From assembly GCF_014189855.1 (NCBI RefSeq), contig NZ_BJFN01000002.1, forward strand, positions 310,001 to 374,000: 64,000 nt of DNA, given 5' to 3'. A model generated the notes under the pieces. It saw nothing but the letters and a program-made list of their open reading frames with translations. It was not told the DNA's origin and ran no database searches. Below, in pieces: positions 17,520 through 27,809 of the stretch (positions are counted from its first letter, which is position 1; each line of letters begins with the position of its first letter). A program made the position numbers and the translations under genes. Origin of the DNA: Buttiauxella sp. A111 (GTDB lineage Bacteria > Pseudomonadota > Gammaproteobacteria > Enterobacterales > Enterobacteriaceae).

Positions 17520-18506
17520 ATGGCTTTCAATCCATTTCCTCCTCGTCAGCCAACGGCTGCAGCCCGTCTGCCGCTTACACTCATGACGCTTGATGATTGG
17601 GCACTGGCAAGCGTAACGGGCAAAGACGCAGAAACTTACCTGCAAGGTCAGGTCACGACTGATGTTGCACAACTGGCAGCAAACCAGCACACGCTCTGCG
17701 CGCATTGTGACGCGAAAGGGAAAATGTGGAGCAACCTGCGCCTGTTCCATCGCGGTGAAGGTTACGCGTTGATTGAACGCCGTAATCTGCGTGACGCACA
17801 GCTTATCGAACTCAAAAAGTATGCCGTATTTTCCAAAGTGACCATCACGCCAGATGATGAAAGTGTGCTTCTGGGTCTTGCAGGTTTCCAGGCTCGTGCG
17901 GCTCTCGCCAATGTTTTCGCGACATTGCCGGATGCGGAAAACCCAGTAGTTCAGGAAGGCGTAACTACACTGCTGTGGTTTAACCTGCCCGCAGAGCGCT
18001 TCATGCTGGTTACCGATGAAGCCACTGCGCAGGCACTGGCAGAAAAATTGCAGGGCGAAGCTCAACGTAATGACAGCCAACAATGGCTGGCTTTAGAGAT
18101 TGAAGCGGGTATTCCAGTCATTGAACCGGTTAACAGTGCGCAGTTTATTCCGCAGGCAACAAACCTTCAGGCTCTGGGTGGCATCAGCTTCAAAAAAGGC
18201 TGTTATACCGGCCAGGAAATGGTGGCACGCGCGAAGTTTCGTGGCGCGAATAAGCGTGCTCTGTGGTTCCTTGCAGGAAAAGCCAGCCGCTTACCGGAAG
18301 CAGGTGAAGATCTGGAACTGAAAATGGGTGACAACTGGCGTCGTACCGGCACCGTGCTCGCCGCAAGCCAGCTCGATGATGGCCGCGTATTAGTACAAGT
18401 CGTGATGAACAACGATTTGGAAGCCGACAGCGTGTTACGCGTGCGCGATGATAACGGCAGTCATCTTGTTATTGAGCGGTTGCCTTATTCGTTAGAAGAC
18501 GAGTAG
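17520..18506 (+). CDS. ygfZ: tRNA-modifying/Fe-S protein YgfZ
   Basis: 328 residues (E. coli 326). GcvT-like folate-binding fold with the signature KGCYTGQE (in [15 protein letters not shown], ~residue 230). It is needed for folate-dependent maintenance of certain Fe-S enzymes such as MiaB. The start at MAFNPFPP has AGGA 7 bases upstream; an upstream in-frame ATG at 17433 lies inside the ERIC element and is rejected. Single-gene unit, divergent from sdhE. Confidence 0.95.
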   Translation: MAFNPFPPRQPTAAARLPLTLMTLDDWALASVTGKDAETYLQGQVTTDVAQLAANQHTLCAHCDAKGKMWSNLRLFHRGEGYALIERRNLRDAQLIELKKYAVFSKVTITPDDESVLLGLAGFQARAALANVFATLPDAENPVVQEGVTTLLWFNLPAERFMLVTDEATAQALAEKLQGEAQRNDSQQWLALEIEAGIPVIEPVNSAQFIPQATNLQALGGISFKKGCYTGQEMVARAKFRGANKRALWFLAGKASRLPEAGEDLELKMGDNWRRTGTVLAASQLDDGRVLVQVVMNNDLEADSVLRVRDDNGSHLVIERLPYSLEDE

Positions 18507-18541
18507 ATATCCGTTGCAAGATCGCTAACTGTACCCGGCCG

Positions 18542-18571
18542 CTCAGTCGCATAGATATCTATGCGACTGAG
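18542..18571. repeat. Perfect 30-bp palindrome
   Basis: CTCAGTCGCATAGAT followed immediately by its exact reverse complement. It lies in the 123-bp gap between the convergent ygfZ and yqfA genes. No T-run follows, so it is not a standard terminator; in RNA it would give a long hairpin with practically no loop. Confidence 0.85.
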
Positions 18572-18629
18572 GACTGAATGTCTGCTTGCAGCTGGATTAA
18601 TTAGGGTATGGCTTCGACTATCTCAGGTA

Positions 18630-19304
<675 letters not shown>

Positions 19305-19474
19305 TTAGATGGAAAATTCATCGCATCTAGCATAACTGAGAACGATTCCAGCGAACACATGTACGCTAAAATAAATATGTCCGTTGTTTGCTCTGGCCGA
19401 GTTCATGGATGGCTGAGTTGCCCCGAATTATGGCAACATGTCGCCAGCCCCTTTAAAGACTCAGGAAGAAGTAG

Positions 19475-20203
19475 ATGTTTACTCATGCGGCAGTTGCTAA
19501 TCTCAACGGACTAGAAATGATGGTCTACAACTTTGTCATTAAAAATCGTGACAAAGTAATGTATATGACTATCCGCGAGTTAGCCGATGCAGCGGGTGTG
19601 TCCACCACCACCGTACTGCGTTTCTGCCGCAAGTTGAATTGTGAAGGTTACTCTGAGTTTCGCGTGCGCTTTAAATTATATCTTGAGCAAAACGATGAAC
19701 AACTGGTTAATTTTGGCCCCAGCGAAATTATTAGTTTTTTTAAAAGCACCAACAACGAAGAGTTTGATAATTTAATTGACCAGGCAGTTGATATTATTTG
19801 TTCTTCTGAACGTATTATATTTGTTGGTGCAGGAACATCAGGTGCGTTAGCAAAATATGGTGCACGTTTCTTTTCTAATGTGGGGAAATTTAGTAACCAT
19901 ATTGATGACCCTTATTTCCCGGTCACTAATGATATGGCGAAAAATGCACTGGCCATTGTCCTTTCAGTTTCTGGTGAAACCGAAGAGATCCTGCGCTTCG
20001 CCAGCCAGTTCAGCTTGCATAACTGCAAGGTGCTCTCCATCACCAGCCACGAAAACTCAGCACTGGCAAAGCTTGCCGATTTTAATATCTCCTGGCATAT
20101 TCCCCTCACCCGCGTTGGGGGTGTTTATGACATCACCACGCAAATCCCCGTTATTTATATTTTAGAAACCATTGGTCGTAAACTGGCTAAGAAAATGGCA
20201 TAA
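19475..20203 (+). CDS. MurR/RpiR family regulator (sugar-phosphate responsive)
   Basis: 242 residues. N-terminal HTH_6 domain (~1-75; MTIRELADAAGVSTTTVLRF) and a C-terminal SIS domain (~100-235; IIFVGAGTSGALAKY and SVSGETEEILRFA) that in this family binds phosphosugars. It lies 165 bp upstream of bglA in the same orientation and replaces yqfB, which occupies this spot in E. coli. It is likely a regulator of bglA responding to a phospho-beta-glucoside or glucose-6-phosphate; inference from adjacency only. A short stem AAAACAG-GC-TGTTTT follows its stop. Confidence 0.85.
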   Translation: MFTHAAVANLNGLEMMVYNFVIKNRDKVMYMTIRELADAAGVSTTTVLRFCRKLNCEGYSEFRVRFKLYLEQNDEQLVNFGPSEIISFFKSTNNEEFDNLIDQAVDIICSSERIIFVGAGTSGALAKYGARFFSNVGKFSNHIDDPYFPVTNDMAKNALAIVLSVSGETEEILRFASQFSLHNCKVLSITSHENSALAKLADFNISWHIPLTRVGGVYDITTQIPVIYILETIGRKLAKKMA

Positions 20204-20226
20204 AAAAACAGGCTGTTTTTTACGTG

Positions 20227-20255
20227 TAACAAATCACATTAACGGTGATTTGTTA
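20227..20255. promoter_or_regulatory. Inverted repeat upstream of bglA, candidate operator
   Basis: TAACAAATCAC (20227-20237) and GTGATTTGTTA (20245-20255) are exact inverted 11-mers separated by 7 bases. Located between the RpiR-type regulator and bglA; a plausible binding site for that regulator. Confidence 0.5.
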
Positions 20256-20317
20256 TATCGTGACAATTAAATCTCATTTGTTAGACTCCAGTTCAGAGAT
20301 TATTAACTTAACGCTAA

Positions 20318-21802
<1,485 letters not shown>

Positions 21803-21811
21803 TTTTCCCAG

Positions 21812-21840
21812 GGGCACTGCGGTGCCCTTCCTCCTTTTTA
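21812..21840 (+). terminator. bglA terminator
   Basis: GGGCAC (21812-21817) pairs with GTGCCC (21822-21827) over a TGCG loop, followed by TTCCTCCTTTTT. Confidence 0.8.
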
Positions 21841-21962
21841 CCCATCATACTTCAAGCTGCATGTGCGTTGGCTGCACTCACTCACCCGAATCACTTACTA
21901 CAGTAAGCTCATCGGGATTCTTTCGCTTGCCGCCTTCCTGCAACTCGAATTATTTTGGGTAT
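21839..21962. repeat. ERIC element 2 (124 bp)
   Basis: Ends TACCCATCATACTTCAAGCT and ATTATTTTGGGTAT with the central ACTTACTACAGTAAGCT palindrome. It begins in the T-tract of the bglA terminator and ends 157 bp before the peroxidase gene. Confidence 0.93.
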
Positions 21963-22119
21963 CTGATTGGCAAAAGCTATTTAAACGATAGCCCAAACCG
22001 GCCATTTTCATTGATAGCCCGCAAGAAGCGCCCCCCTCTATTTGGTCATGATGCAACCGCTGGACAGTATGGTTTCTATTCAAACGCAAGCCGTTGATAC
22101 CTCTGACAAGGAAGCATTC

Positions 22120-23511
22120 ATGAAAAAAATAACAAAACTGGCCGGACTGGCGGTTGGCGCTGGAGTGGTCTGTTATCTGGCCCTGGCGGGCTACGTCCGC
22201 TATCACGACGCTCACCGCCCCAACACCGCGCTGGCAAAAAGCGGCCTCTCTGCTGAAAATGCTAACGTGTTGAAAATATTGCAGGATAAGGGCTGCGACT
22301 ACTGTCATACCCCTTCCGCGCAATTACCCTTTTATGCCTCTTTTCCCATCGCTAAACAGTTGATGGAATACGATATTGAGCTTGGTTATAAATCATTTAA
22401 CCTGGTGGAAGTACGGGAAAGCCTGCTTGAGGGCAAAGCGGCGCCACAAAGCGACCTCACTAAAATCGAATGGGTGATGGAGCACAAAACCATGCCGCCA
22501 GGCCGGTATAACGCGTTGCACTGGGCAGGTATCATGGATGAATCTGAGCGCAACGTTTTGCTCGACTGGGTTGAACACCAGCGCCTGAATTACTACGCCA
22601 CGCCTGATATGGCAGAAAATCGCCGTAACGAGCCGGTACAGCCGATTCCAGAATCCCTGCCGGTCGATGCGCAAAAAGTCGCGTTAGGGATGCGGCTTTA
22701 TCACGACCCACGTCTTTCAGGTGATAATTCTATTTCCTGCGCGCATTGCCACCAGTTGGGTGCCGGTGGCGTGGACGGGCGTAAGACATCTCAGGGCGTA
22801 GGCGGGGCCATCGGGCCGATTAACGCCCCAACCGTTTACAACTCCGTGTTTAATGTCGAGCAGTTCTGGGATGGACGAGCCGCCGATCTTCAGGCGCAGG
22901 CAGGAGGGCCGCCGCTTAATCCAATCGAAATGGCCTCGACATCCTGGAAACAAATCACCGATAAGCTGGAAAAAGATCCTGTCCTGATGCGCGATTTCAC
23001 CGCCGTCTATCCGCAAGGGCTGTCTGGCGCGTCGATAACCGATGCTATTGCTGAGTTCGAAAAAACACTGATTACGCCAGACTCGCCTTTCGATCAGTAT
23101 TTACGAGGGAATGACGGCGCGATAACCGCGCAGCAAAAACACGGGTATCAGCTGTTTAAAGAAAATAAATGCGCCACCTGCCACACTGGGAAAACGTTAG
23201 GGAGTCGCTCGTTTGAGCCGCTGGGGCTGAAAGAAGATTTCGGTTTTGGTACCGTCACAAGCGCAGACATCGGGCGAATGAATGTCACCAAAGAGGTGCG
23301 CGACAGGTTGCGCCAGAAAGTACCAACACTGCGCAACGTGGCACTGACCGCACCTTACTTCCATCGTGGTGACGTGGCGACGCTGGATGATGCAGTGAAA
23401 GAGATGCTGAAATACCAGGTCGGCACGACGTTACCGCAAAAAGATGTCGATGATATCGTCGCGTTCTTGCAAACGTTGAATGGGGTCTATACCCCTTATC
23501 CGATCCATTAA
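22120..23511 (+). CDS. yhjA: Tri-haem cytochrome c peroxidase (YhjA type)
   Basis: 463 residues. N-terminal signal-anchor helix (LAGLAVGAGVVCYLALAGYV) and three CxxCH haem motifs: CDYCH near 58, CAHCH near 206 and CATCH near 350. The extra N-terminal haem domain distinguishes YhjA from classic di-haem CcpA and receives electrons from quinol. It reduces H2O2 in the periplasm under oxygen limitation. Start at 22120 with AAGGAAG upstream. In E. coli yhjA is elsewhere and is controlled by FNR and OxyR; here only a weak FNR half-site (TTGAT at 22011-22015) is seen. It sits beside a two-component system and a molybdoenzyme set, suggesting an oxidative-stress locus. Confidence 0.93.
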   Translation: MKKITKLAGLAVGAGVVCYLALAGYVRYHDAHRPNTALAKSGLSAENANVLKILQDKGCDYCHTPSAQLPFYASFPIAKQLMEYDIELGYKSFNLVEVRESLLEGKAAPQSDLTKIEWVMEHKTMPPGRYNALHWAGIMDESERNVLLDWVEHQRLNYYATPDMAENRRNEPVQPIPESLPVDAQKVALGMRLYHDPRLSGDNSISCAHCHQLGAGGVDGRKTSQGVGGAIGPINAPTVYNSVFNVEQFWDGRAADLQAQAGGPPLNPIEMASTSWKQITDKLEKDPVLMRDFTAVYPQGLSGASITDAIAEFEKTLITPDSPFDQYLRGNDGAITAQQKHGYQLFKENKCATCHTGKTLGSRSFEPLGLKEDFGFGTVTSADIGRMNVTKEVRDRLRQKVPTLRNVALTAPYFHRGDVATLDDAVKEMLKYQVGTTLPQKDVDDIVAFLQTLNGVYTPYPIH

Positions 23512-23557
23512 TCTGCCCATTCGCCGAGAAAACACCGTTTCCCGGCAAACGGTGTTT

Positions 23558-25024
23558 TCATGTCGGCAACGCGAAACGGAAACAGGCCCCGGTTTCTGGT
23601 CTTTCTACCAGCGAGATATCACTGCCGTGTAACTGCAACATCTGGCGCACAATCATTAGCCCTAAACCCCCGACTCTCACATGCGACTGGTTCACAATCG
23701 AAGGGCGCACAAACAATCCCTCTTTCAGCTCTTGTGGGATCCCCGGCCCGCTATCGCTTATCTGCACCATCACTTTTTCAGCCTCTTTCCACAACCGTAC
23801 TGCAACAGTACCTTGCTCTGGCGTATGACGAATGGCGTTATCCAGCAGGTTGGTGAGTACGCGTTCAATCATCCCTAAATCGGCGTCAATCAATGGCAAG
23901 CCCGGCTGAATATCGGCCACTAATTGTAATTTCCGCGTTTGCGTCATCAGTTCGAATTTCTGAAAAACGTCCTGCAATAATTCTCCGAGGCAGAAATGTT
24001 CTTTCTGCGGTTTCACTACGCCATATTCAAGACGGGCTAATTCAAACAATGATTGTGCAAGTGTGCGGACTTTCTGGCTCTGCGCTAACGCGATTTCCAG
24101 ATAGCGTTTTTTCTCCGCGTCAGAAAGCGTAGATGACATCACGGATAAGCTTTCCAGGTAGCCATGCAGCGAGGTTAACGGCGTGCGTAAATCATGGGAG
24201 ATATTGGCAATAAACTCGCGGCGGAGTTGGTCTTGTTGCGAAAGCCGGTGCCACTGTTCCGAAATCCGTCGCGCCATCATGATCACGCCCTGGCGCAACA
24301 GGCTTATCTCATCGTGACTGTGCCCTTTTTCCAGCGGCAACTCGGCCATCGCTTTCATCTCCGTCATGCCGCCGGTTTCCAGCGCATTAACCTGATGTGA
24401 AAGCGCACGCAGCGGACGGGTAATCCAGCGAAATGCCAGCGCACCGACAACCAGCCCAAGCAATGCAACCAGGCTAATAGAGAGCAAAACGACTTTAAAC
24501 AGCGTGTTAGATTGCGCATCACTGGCTAGCACATTGTAATTTTCACCCAGCAAAATGACATACAAGTAGCCTTTAACCTGCCCGTTTTGCCGCATCGGGG
24601 CCACGCTAAACACCTTTTTGCCATCCATACTGCGCGGATCGTCACCGTAGATCGGATACTGACGATCGTTTAGCGCAGATTGGATCGGTTCCAAATCAAC
24701 GCGATGACGTTTGATATGGTCAGGCGGTGCGGCGTCACCAATGATATTGCCTTTATCATCAAGTAGATAAACCTCAACGCTTGGGTTTACCGTCATCAGA
24801 TGATCAAACAGGTTTCGCACAGAGTCATTATTCAGACCGTCTTGCCCAAGCAGCGGGTAGCTCTGGTTAATATGCTCGGCAAGAGAGCCTGAAAGTTGTT
24901 GAATCACCGCCTGGCTGTACTGGGTGCTGGTGCGAATTTGCAGCCACCCCAGCAGAGAGCAAGAAGTAATAAGCAGCAACGCAAAAACCAGAGTCAGGCG
25001 CTGTGAAAGAGAGAGTTTTCGCAT
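23558..25024 (-). CDS. Sensor histidine kinase (HAMP, HisKA, HATPase)
   Basis: 488 residues. Two membrane helices (~10-28 and ~176-198) enclose a ~145-residue periplasmic domain (PSVEVYLLDDKGNIIG, sCache/PAS-like in pattern). A HAMP linker leads to the H-box FIANISHDLRTPLTSLHGYL with the phospho-accepting His, then N-box NLLDNAIRHTP, G1 DSGPGIP and G2 GLGLMIV. It starts 3 bp after the response-regulator stop, so the pair is coupled. The genes beside it (peroxidase, cytochrome b, molybdoenzyme, Met-rich protein) suggest it senses a periplasmic oxidant. E. coli HprS, which controls msrPQ, is a functional parallel, not a proven orthologue. Confidence 0.88.
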   Translation of the reverse strand: MRKLSLSQRLTLVFALLLITSCSLLGWLQIRTSTQYSQAVIQQLSGSLAEHINQSYPLLGQDGLNNDSVRNLFDHLMTVNPSVEVYLLDDKGNIIGDAAPPDHIKRHRVDLEPIQSALNDRQYPIYGDDPRSMDGKKVFSVAPMRQNGQVKGYLYVILLGENYNVLASDAQSNTLFKVVLLSISLVALLGLVVGALAFRWITRPLRALSHQVNALETGGMTEMKAMAELPLEKGHSHDEISLLRQGVIMMARRISEQWHRLSQQDQLRREFIANISHDLRTPLTSLHGYLESLSVMSSTLSDAEKKRYLEIALAQSQKVRTLAQSLFELARLEYGVVKPQKEHFCLGELLQDVFQKFELMTQTRKLQLVADIQPGLPLIDADLGMIERVLTNLLDNAIRHTPEQGTVAVRLWKEAEKVMVQISDSGPGIPQELKEGLFVRPSIVNQSHVRVGGLGLMIVRQMLQLHGSDISLVERPETGACFRFALPT

Positions 25025-25027
25025 GGT

Positions 25028-25738
25028 TTACTCGTTTCGCGGTGCGATGAATTTATACCCTTTTCCCCACACCGTAAGAATGAATTCAGGCTCTGCGGGG
25101 TTGTCTTCAATCTTGATGCGTAACCGGTTGATGTGGGTATTAACCGTGTGTTCATAACCTTCGTGTTGATATCCCCAAACCTGATTAAGCAGGTTGAGCC
25201 GGGAAAACACCTTGCCCGGGTTTTTAGCAAAGAACCACAGCAGGTCAAACTCGCGTGGCGTCAGCTCAACGGGCTGTTGTCTGAGGCGCACATCGCGGGC
25301 CAGAGGGTCGATAGTCAACCTTTCAAACGTGAGAGTTCCCGCATCCTGCAACAGGTTCTGGCTCATCGCCTCCTGGCGGCGGAAAAGCGCTTTGACGCGA
25401 GCCACCAATTCCAGCATTGAGAAGGGTTTCGCCAGGTAATCATCGGCGCCCAGTTCCAGCCCCAAAACCCGATGAGTTTCACTGGAGCGGGCACTGATCA
25501 TGACGATCGGCGTATAACGCGTCATGGTGCGCGCATGGCGACAGATTTCCAGGCCATCGACGCCTGGCAGCATCAGATCCAGTATCAGCGCATCCCAACC
25601 GCCCTGCTTGAGCAGTTCGAGTCCCAGAGAGCCATCTGCCGCATGAACAATTTCATAGCCTTCTTCTCGCAAATGCAGCTGCAAGAGTTCAGCAATATTT
25701 TCGTCATCCTCAACAATTAATAACTTTTTGGGCTTCAT
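25028..25738 (-). CDS. OmpR-family response regulator
   Basis: 236 residues. Receiver domain with acidic pocket (LIVEDDEN), phospho-acceptor Asp in LILDLMLPGVDG, conserved Thr/Ser region MISARSS and Lys in YLAKPFSMLEL; then a winged-helix effector with LTPREFDLLWFFAKNPGKVFS and VWGKGYKFIAP. The start is ATG 25738; a GTG one codon upstream is possible, with AAGG about 8 bases ahead. Divergent from the cytochrome b gene with ~142 bp between the start codons, so it probably controls that promoter. Confidence 0.93.
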   Translation of the reverse strand: MKPKKLLIVEDDENIAELLQLHLREEGYEIVHAADGSLGLELLKQGGWDALILDLMLPGVDGLEICRHARTMTRYTPIVMISARSSETHRVLGLELGADDYLAKPFSMLELVARVKALFRRQEAMSQNLLQDAGTLTFERLTIDPLARDVRLRQQPVELTPREFDLLWFFAKNPGKVFSRLNLLNQVWGYQHEGYEHTVNTHINRLRIKIEDNPAEPEFILTVWGKGYKFIAPRNE

Positions 25739-25880
25739 CACTTCGCCTTTTATCCACCAGTTACTGGAAGTCTATACAACATTCGTCGGTCGAGTTATCA
25801 CATTTAATTTAACTTTTCGTGAGGCTTTGGAGAACAGATTTAGAGCACACTCATTTCAACGCAATAACGGATATAAAACG

Positions 25881-26492
25881 ATGGATACGCCAACGTTTCA
25901 GATTAAACCCGCCACAATCCATCCATTGTGGCTGAGGATTTGCCACTGGTTGAACGCCTTCGCCATACTCATCATGGTGACCAGCGGGTGGCGGATTTAT
26001 AACGCTTCACCGCTGTTTAATTTCAGTTTCCCAAATGAGTTAACGCTCGGTGGTTGGCTGGGCGGTGCGTTGCAGTGGCATTTTGCCGGGATGTGGCTGT
26101 TTGGTATTAACGGCGTGCTTTACCTGCTGATCAATATTTTTAGCGGCCGCCTGAAACGCAAATTTTGGCCTCTGTCGCCACGAGAGTTGATCAATGATTT
26201 TATCGCCGCGCTGCGGGGGAAACTGGCTCATAACGATCTCAGTCATTACAACACGGTACAGAAATTGGCGTATCTGTTTGTCATGATCGACGGGATCATT
26301 CTGGTTTGCTCCGGTCTTGTGGTATGGAAATCAGTACAGTTTCCGCTGTTACGGGAATTATTCGGCGGGTATGACATGGCGCGCTTCATTCATTTTTATG
26401 CCATGTCCGGGATGGTCGGATTTGTTGTCGTTCATCTCATTATGGTGGCGCTGGTTCCTCGAACTTTACTCGCTATGCTGCGTGGGCGATAA
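25881..26492 (+). CDS. Cytochrome b561/YedZ1-like membrane haem protein
   Basis: 203 residues, four predicted membrane helices with haem-ligand candidates: His in RICHWLNAF (helix 1), His in LQWHFAGMW (helix 2) and two in MARFIHFYAM and FVVVHLIMV (helix 4). This is the Ni/Fe-hydrogenase-type cytochrome b family, which passes quinol electrons to a periplasmic partner. The partner gene starts 9 bp downstream. It is not homologous to MsrQ (YedZ) in helix count but corresponds in role to YedZ1 of the Azospira mrpX locus. The start at MDTPTFQIKP was chosen because upstream codons overlap the regulator promoter. Confidence 0.88.
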   Translation: MDTPTFQIKPATIHPLWLRICHWLNAFAILIMVTSGWRIYNASPLFNFSFPNELTLGGWLGGALQWHFAGMWLFGINGVLYLLINIFSGRLKRKFWPLSPRELINDFIAALRGKLAHNDLSHYNTVQKLAYLFVMIDGIILVCSGLVVWKSVQFPLLRELFGGYDMARFIHFYAMSGMVGFVVVHLIMVALVPRTLLAMLRGR

Positions 26493-26501
26493 GGGAAAAA
26501 C

Positions 26502-27290
26502 ATGAACAATAAAAATAAGATTTTTTCTGATGCCGATAAAAACGCGATCATTCAGGATGCGACTCAGCAAATTAATAAACAGTTATCGTCTGAAGGACGT
26601 CGTCGTTTTTTAAAGCAAGGTTTAACACTCGGCGGATTAATAATGCTCACGGGCTGCGATATTAGCAGCAATGAATCGGTAGAAAATACCTTAAGTCGGA
26701 TATCACGATTTAATGACCGAATTCAGGGCTGGTTATTTAATGCCAACGACCTGGCTCCAGTTTACCCCGAAAGCATGATGACGCGTCCGTTTCCTTTTAA
26801 TGCTTTTTATAGTGAGGATGAAGCGCCCAATATAAAAGGTGACGATTATCGTCTGGAGGTTGCGGGACTGGTATCGGATAAACGCCCATGGACACTGGCG
26901 CAACTGCATCAAATGGCCCAGGTCAGCCAGGTGACACGCCATATCTGCGTGGAAGGCTGGAGTGCCATTGGCAAATGGGGCGGCGTGCCGTTTTCCCTTT
27001 TTCTAAAAGCGATCGGTGCCGATTTGAATGCCCGTTACGTTAGCTTCAAATGTGCTGATGATTACTACACCAGTATTGATATGGCAACCGCGCTGCATCC
27101 ACAAACCATTATTGCGCTGACTTACGACGGCCAAATATTGCCTCGTAAATATGGTTTCCCGATGAAGTTAAGAATGCCAACCAAATTGGGTTATAAAAAT
27201 CCAAAGCATATTTTAGTTATCGAAGTCACGAACCGCTATCCCGGAGGTTATTGGGAGGATCAGGGGTATAACTGGTTCGGCGGAAGTTAA
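26502..27290 (+). CDS. Tat-exported molybdopterin oxidoreductase (YedY1/MsrP-like)
   Basis: 262 residues of the sulfite-oxidase fold family. Twin-arginine signal GRRRFLKQGLTLGGLIML followed by LTGC|DIS: a lipobox with Asp at +2, which would make it a Tat lipoprotein held at the inner membrane beside its cytochrome. The molybdenum-ligand Cys lies in RHICVEGWSAIG (~residue 149), followed by the family pattern KWGGVPFSLFL and KYGFPMKLRMP. Related enzymes reduce methionine sulfoxide (MsrP) and YedY1 of Azospira does so for a Met-rich peptide. Substrate here is inferred from the neighbouring MXKDX gene. Requires Mo-cofactor synthesis outside the window. Confidence 0.88.
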   Translation: MNNKNKIFSDADKNAIIQDATQQINKQLSSEGRRRFLKQGLTLGGLIMLTGCDISSNESVENTLSRISRFNDRIQGWLFNANDLAPVYPESMMTRPFPFNAFYSEDEAPNIKGDDYRLEVAGLVSDKRPWTLAQLHQMAQVSQVTRHICVEGWSAIGKWGGVPFSLFLKAIGADLNARYVSFKCADDYYTSIDMATALHPQTIIALTYDGQILPRKYGFPMKLRMPTKLGYKNPKHILVIEVTNRYPGGYWEDQGYNWFGGS

Positions 27291-27292
27291 CC

Positions 27293-27418
27293 TATACCCG
27301 TCATACTTCAAGTTGCATCTTTGTTGGCTTTCCTCGCTCACCCCGGTCACTTACTTAAGTAAGCTCCAGGGGATTCACTGCGTCGCCGCCTCAATGCAAC
27401 TCGAATTATTTTTGGTAT
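27293..27418. repeat. ERIC element 3 (126 bp)
   Basis: Ends TATACCCGTCATACTTCAAG and AATTATTTTTGGTAT with central ACTTACTTAAGTAAGCTCC. It starts 3 bp after the molybdoenzyme stop and separates it from the Met-rich repeat gene, so the transcript would carry a long hairpin. A TACAAT hexamer at 27420-27425 abuts its right end. Confidence 0.95.
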
Positions 27419-27455
27419 CTACAATGTTATTAATAAAACGACGAGGAAATAAAAA

Positions 27456-27746
27456 ATGAAAAAACTCTACACTGCTCTGATGTGCTCGGCTTTATTCTTT
27501 GGTGCCGCAGGAGCAAATGCTGCCGATAATATGGCGAAAGACAATATGGCTAAAGATAATATGGGGAAAATGTCCCATGACTGTTCTAAAGACAGTATGA
27601 AAAAAGACTGTATGACTAAAGATGAAATGAAGAAAGATTCAATGTCTAAGGATCATATGTCTAAAGACGGCATGGCGAAGGACCATATGTCCAAAGATAA
27701 TATGTCCAAAGATGGTATGGCTAAAGACGAGATGGGTAAAAAATAA
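27456..27746 (+). CDS. Methionine-rich MXKDX pentapeptide-repeat periplasmic protein (MrpX-like)
   Basis: 96 residues: signal peptide ending GANA, then ~74 mature residues almost entirely of tandem five-residue units MxKDx (MAKDN, MTKDE, MKKDS, MSKDH, MSKDG). The mature part has 14 Met (about 19 percent), many Lys and Asp, and two Cys. GAGGAAAT precedes the start. MrpX in Azospira has the same repeat and acts as a sacrificial methionine pool that absorbs hypochlorite and is re-reduced by YedY1. The adjacent Tat molybdoenzyme and cytochrome b fit the same role here. Metal binding (Met/His/Asp-rich) is the alternative. Confidence 0.9.
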   Translation: MKKLYTALMCSALFFGAAGANAADNMAKDNMAKDNMGKMSHDCSKDSMKKDCMTKDEMKKDSMSKDHMSKDGMAKDHMSKDNMSKDGMAKDEMGKK

Positions 27747-27767
27747 CAGTCGCGCTGACACCAGGAT

Positions 27768-27809
27768 AATGGCCGTTCGTCTGCACTTTCAGGCGAACGG
27801 CCATTTTTT
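27768..27809. terminator. Shared terminator between mrpX-like gene and ygfF
   Basis: AATGGCCGTTCG (27768-27779) pairs with CGAACGGCCATT (27794-27805) and runs into TTTTTT. The ygfF stop codon is at its right edge, so the convergent genes share it. Confidence 0.9.

Noticed and set aside
22011-22024. FNR site upstream of yhjA
   Set aside because: Only the TTGAT half is good; the second half is CGCAA. Too weak to list, although yhjA is FNR-dependent in E. coli.
27293-27418. Palindromic element considered as REP/BIME or CRISPR-like repeat
   Set aside because: Length, end sequences and the AAGTAAG core identify ERIC; copies are dispersed and not in a spaced array.
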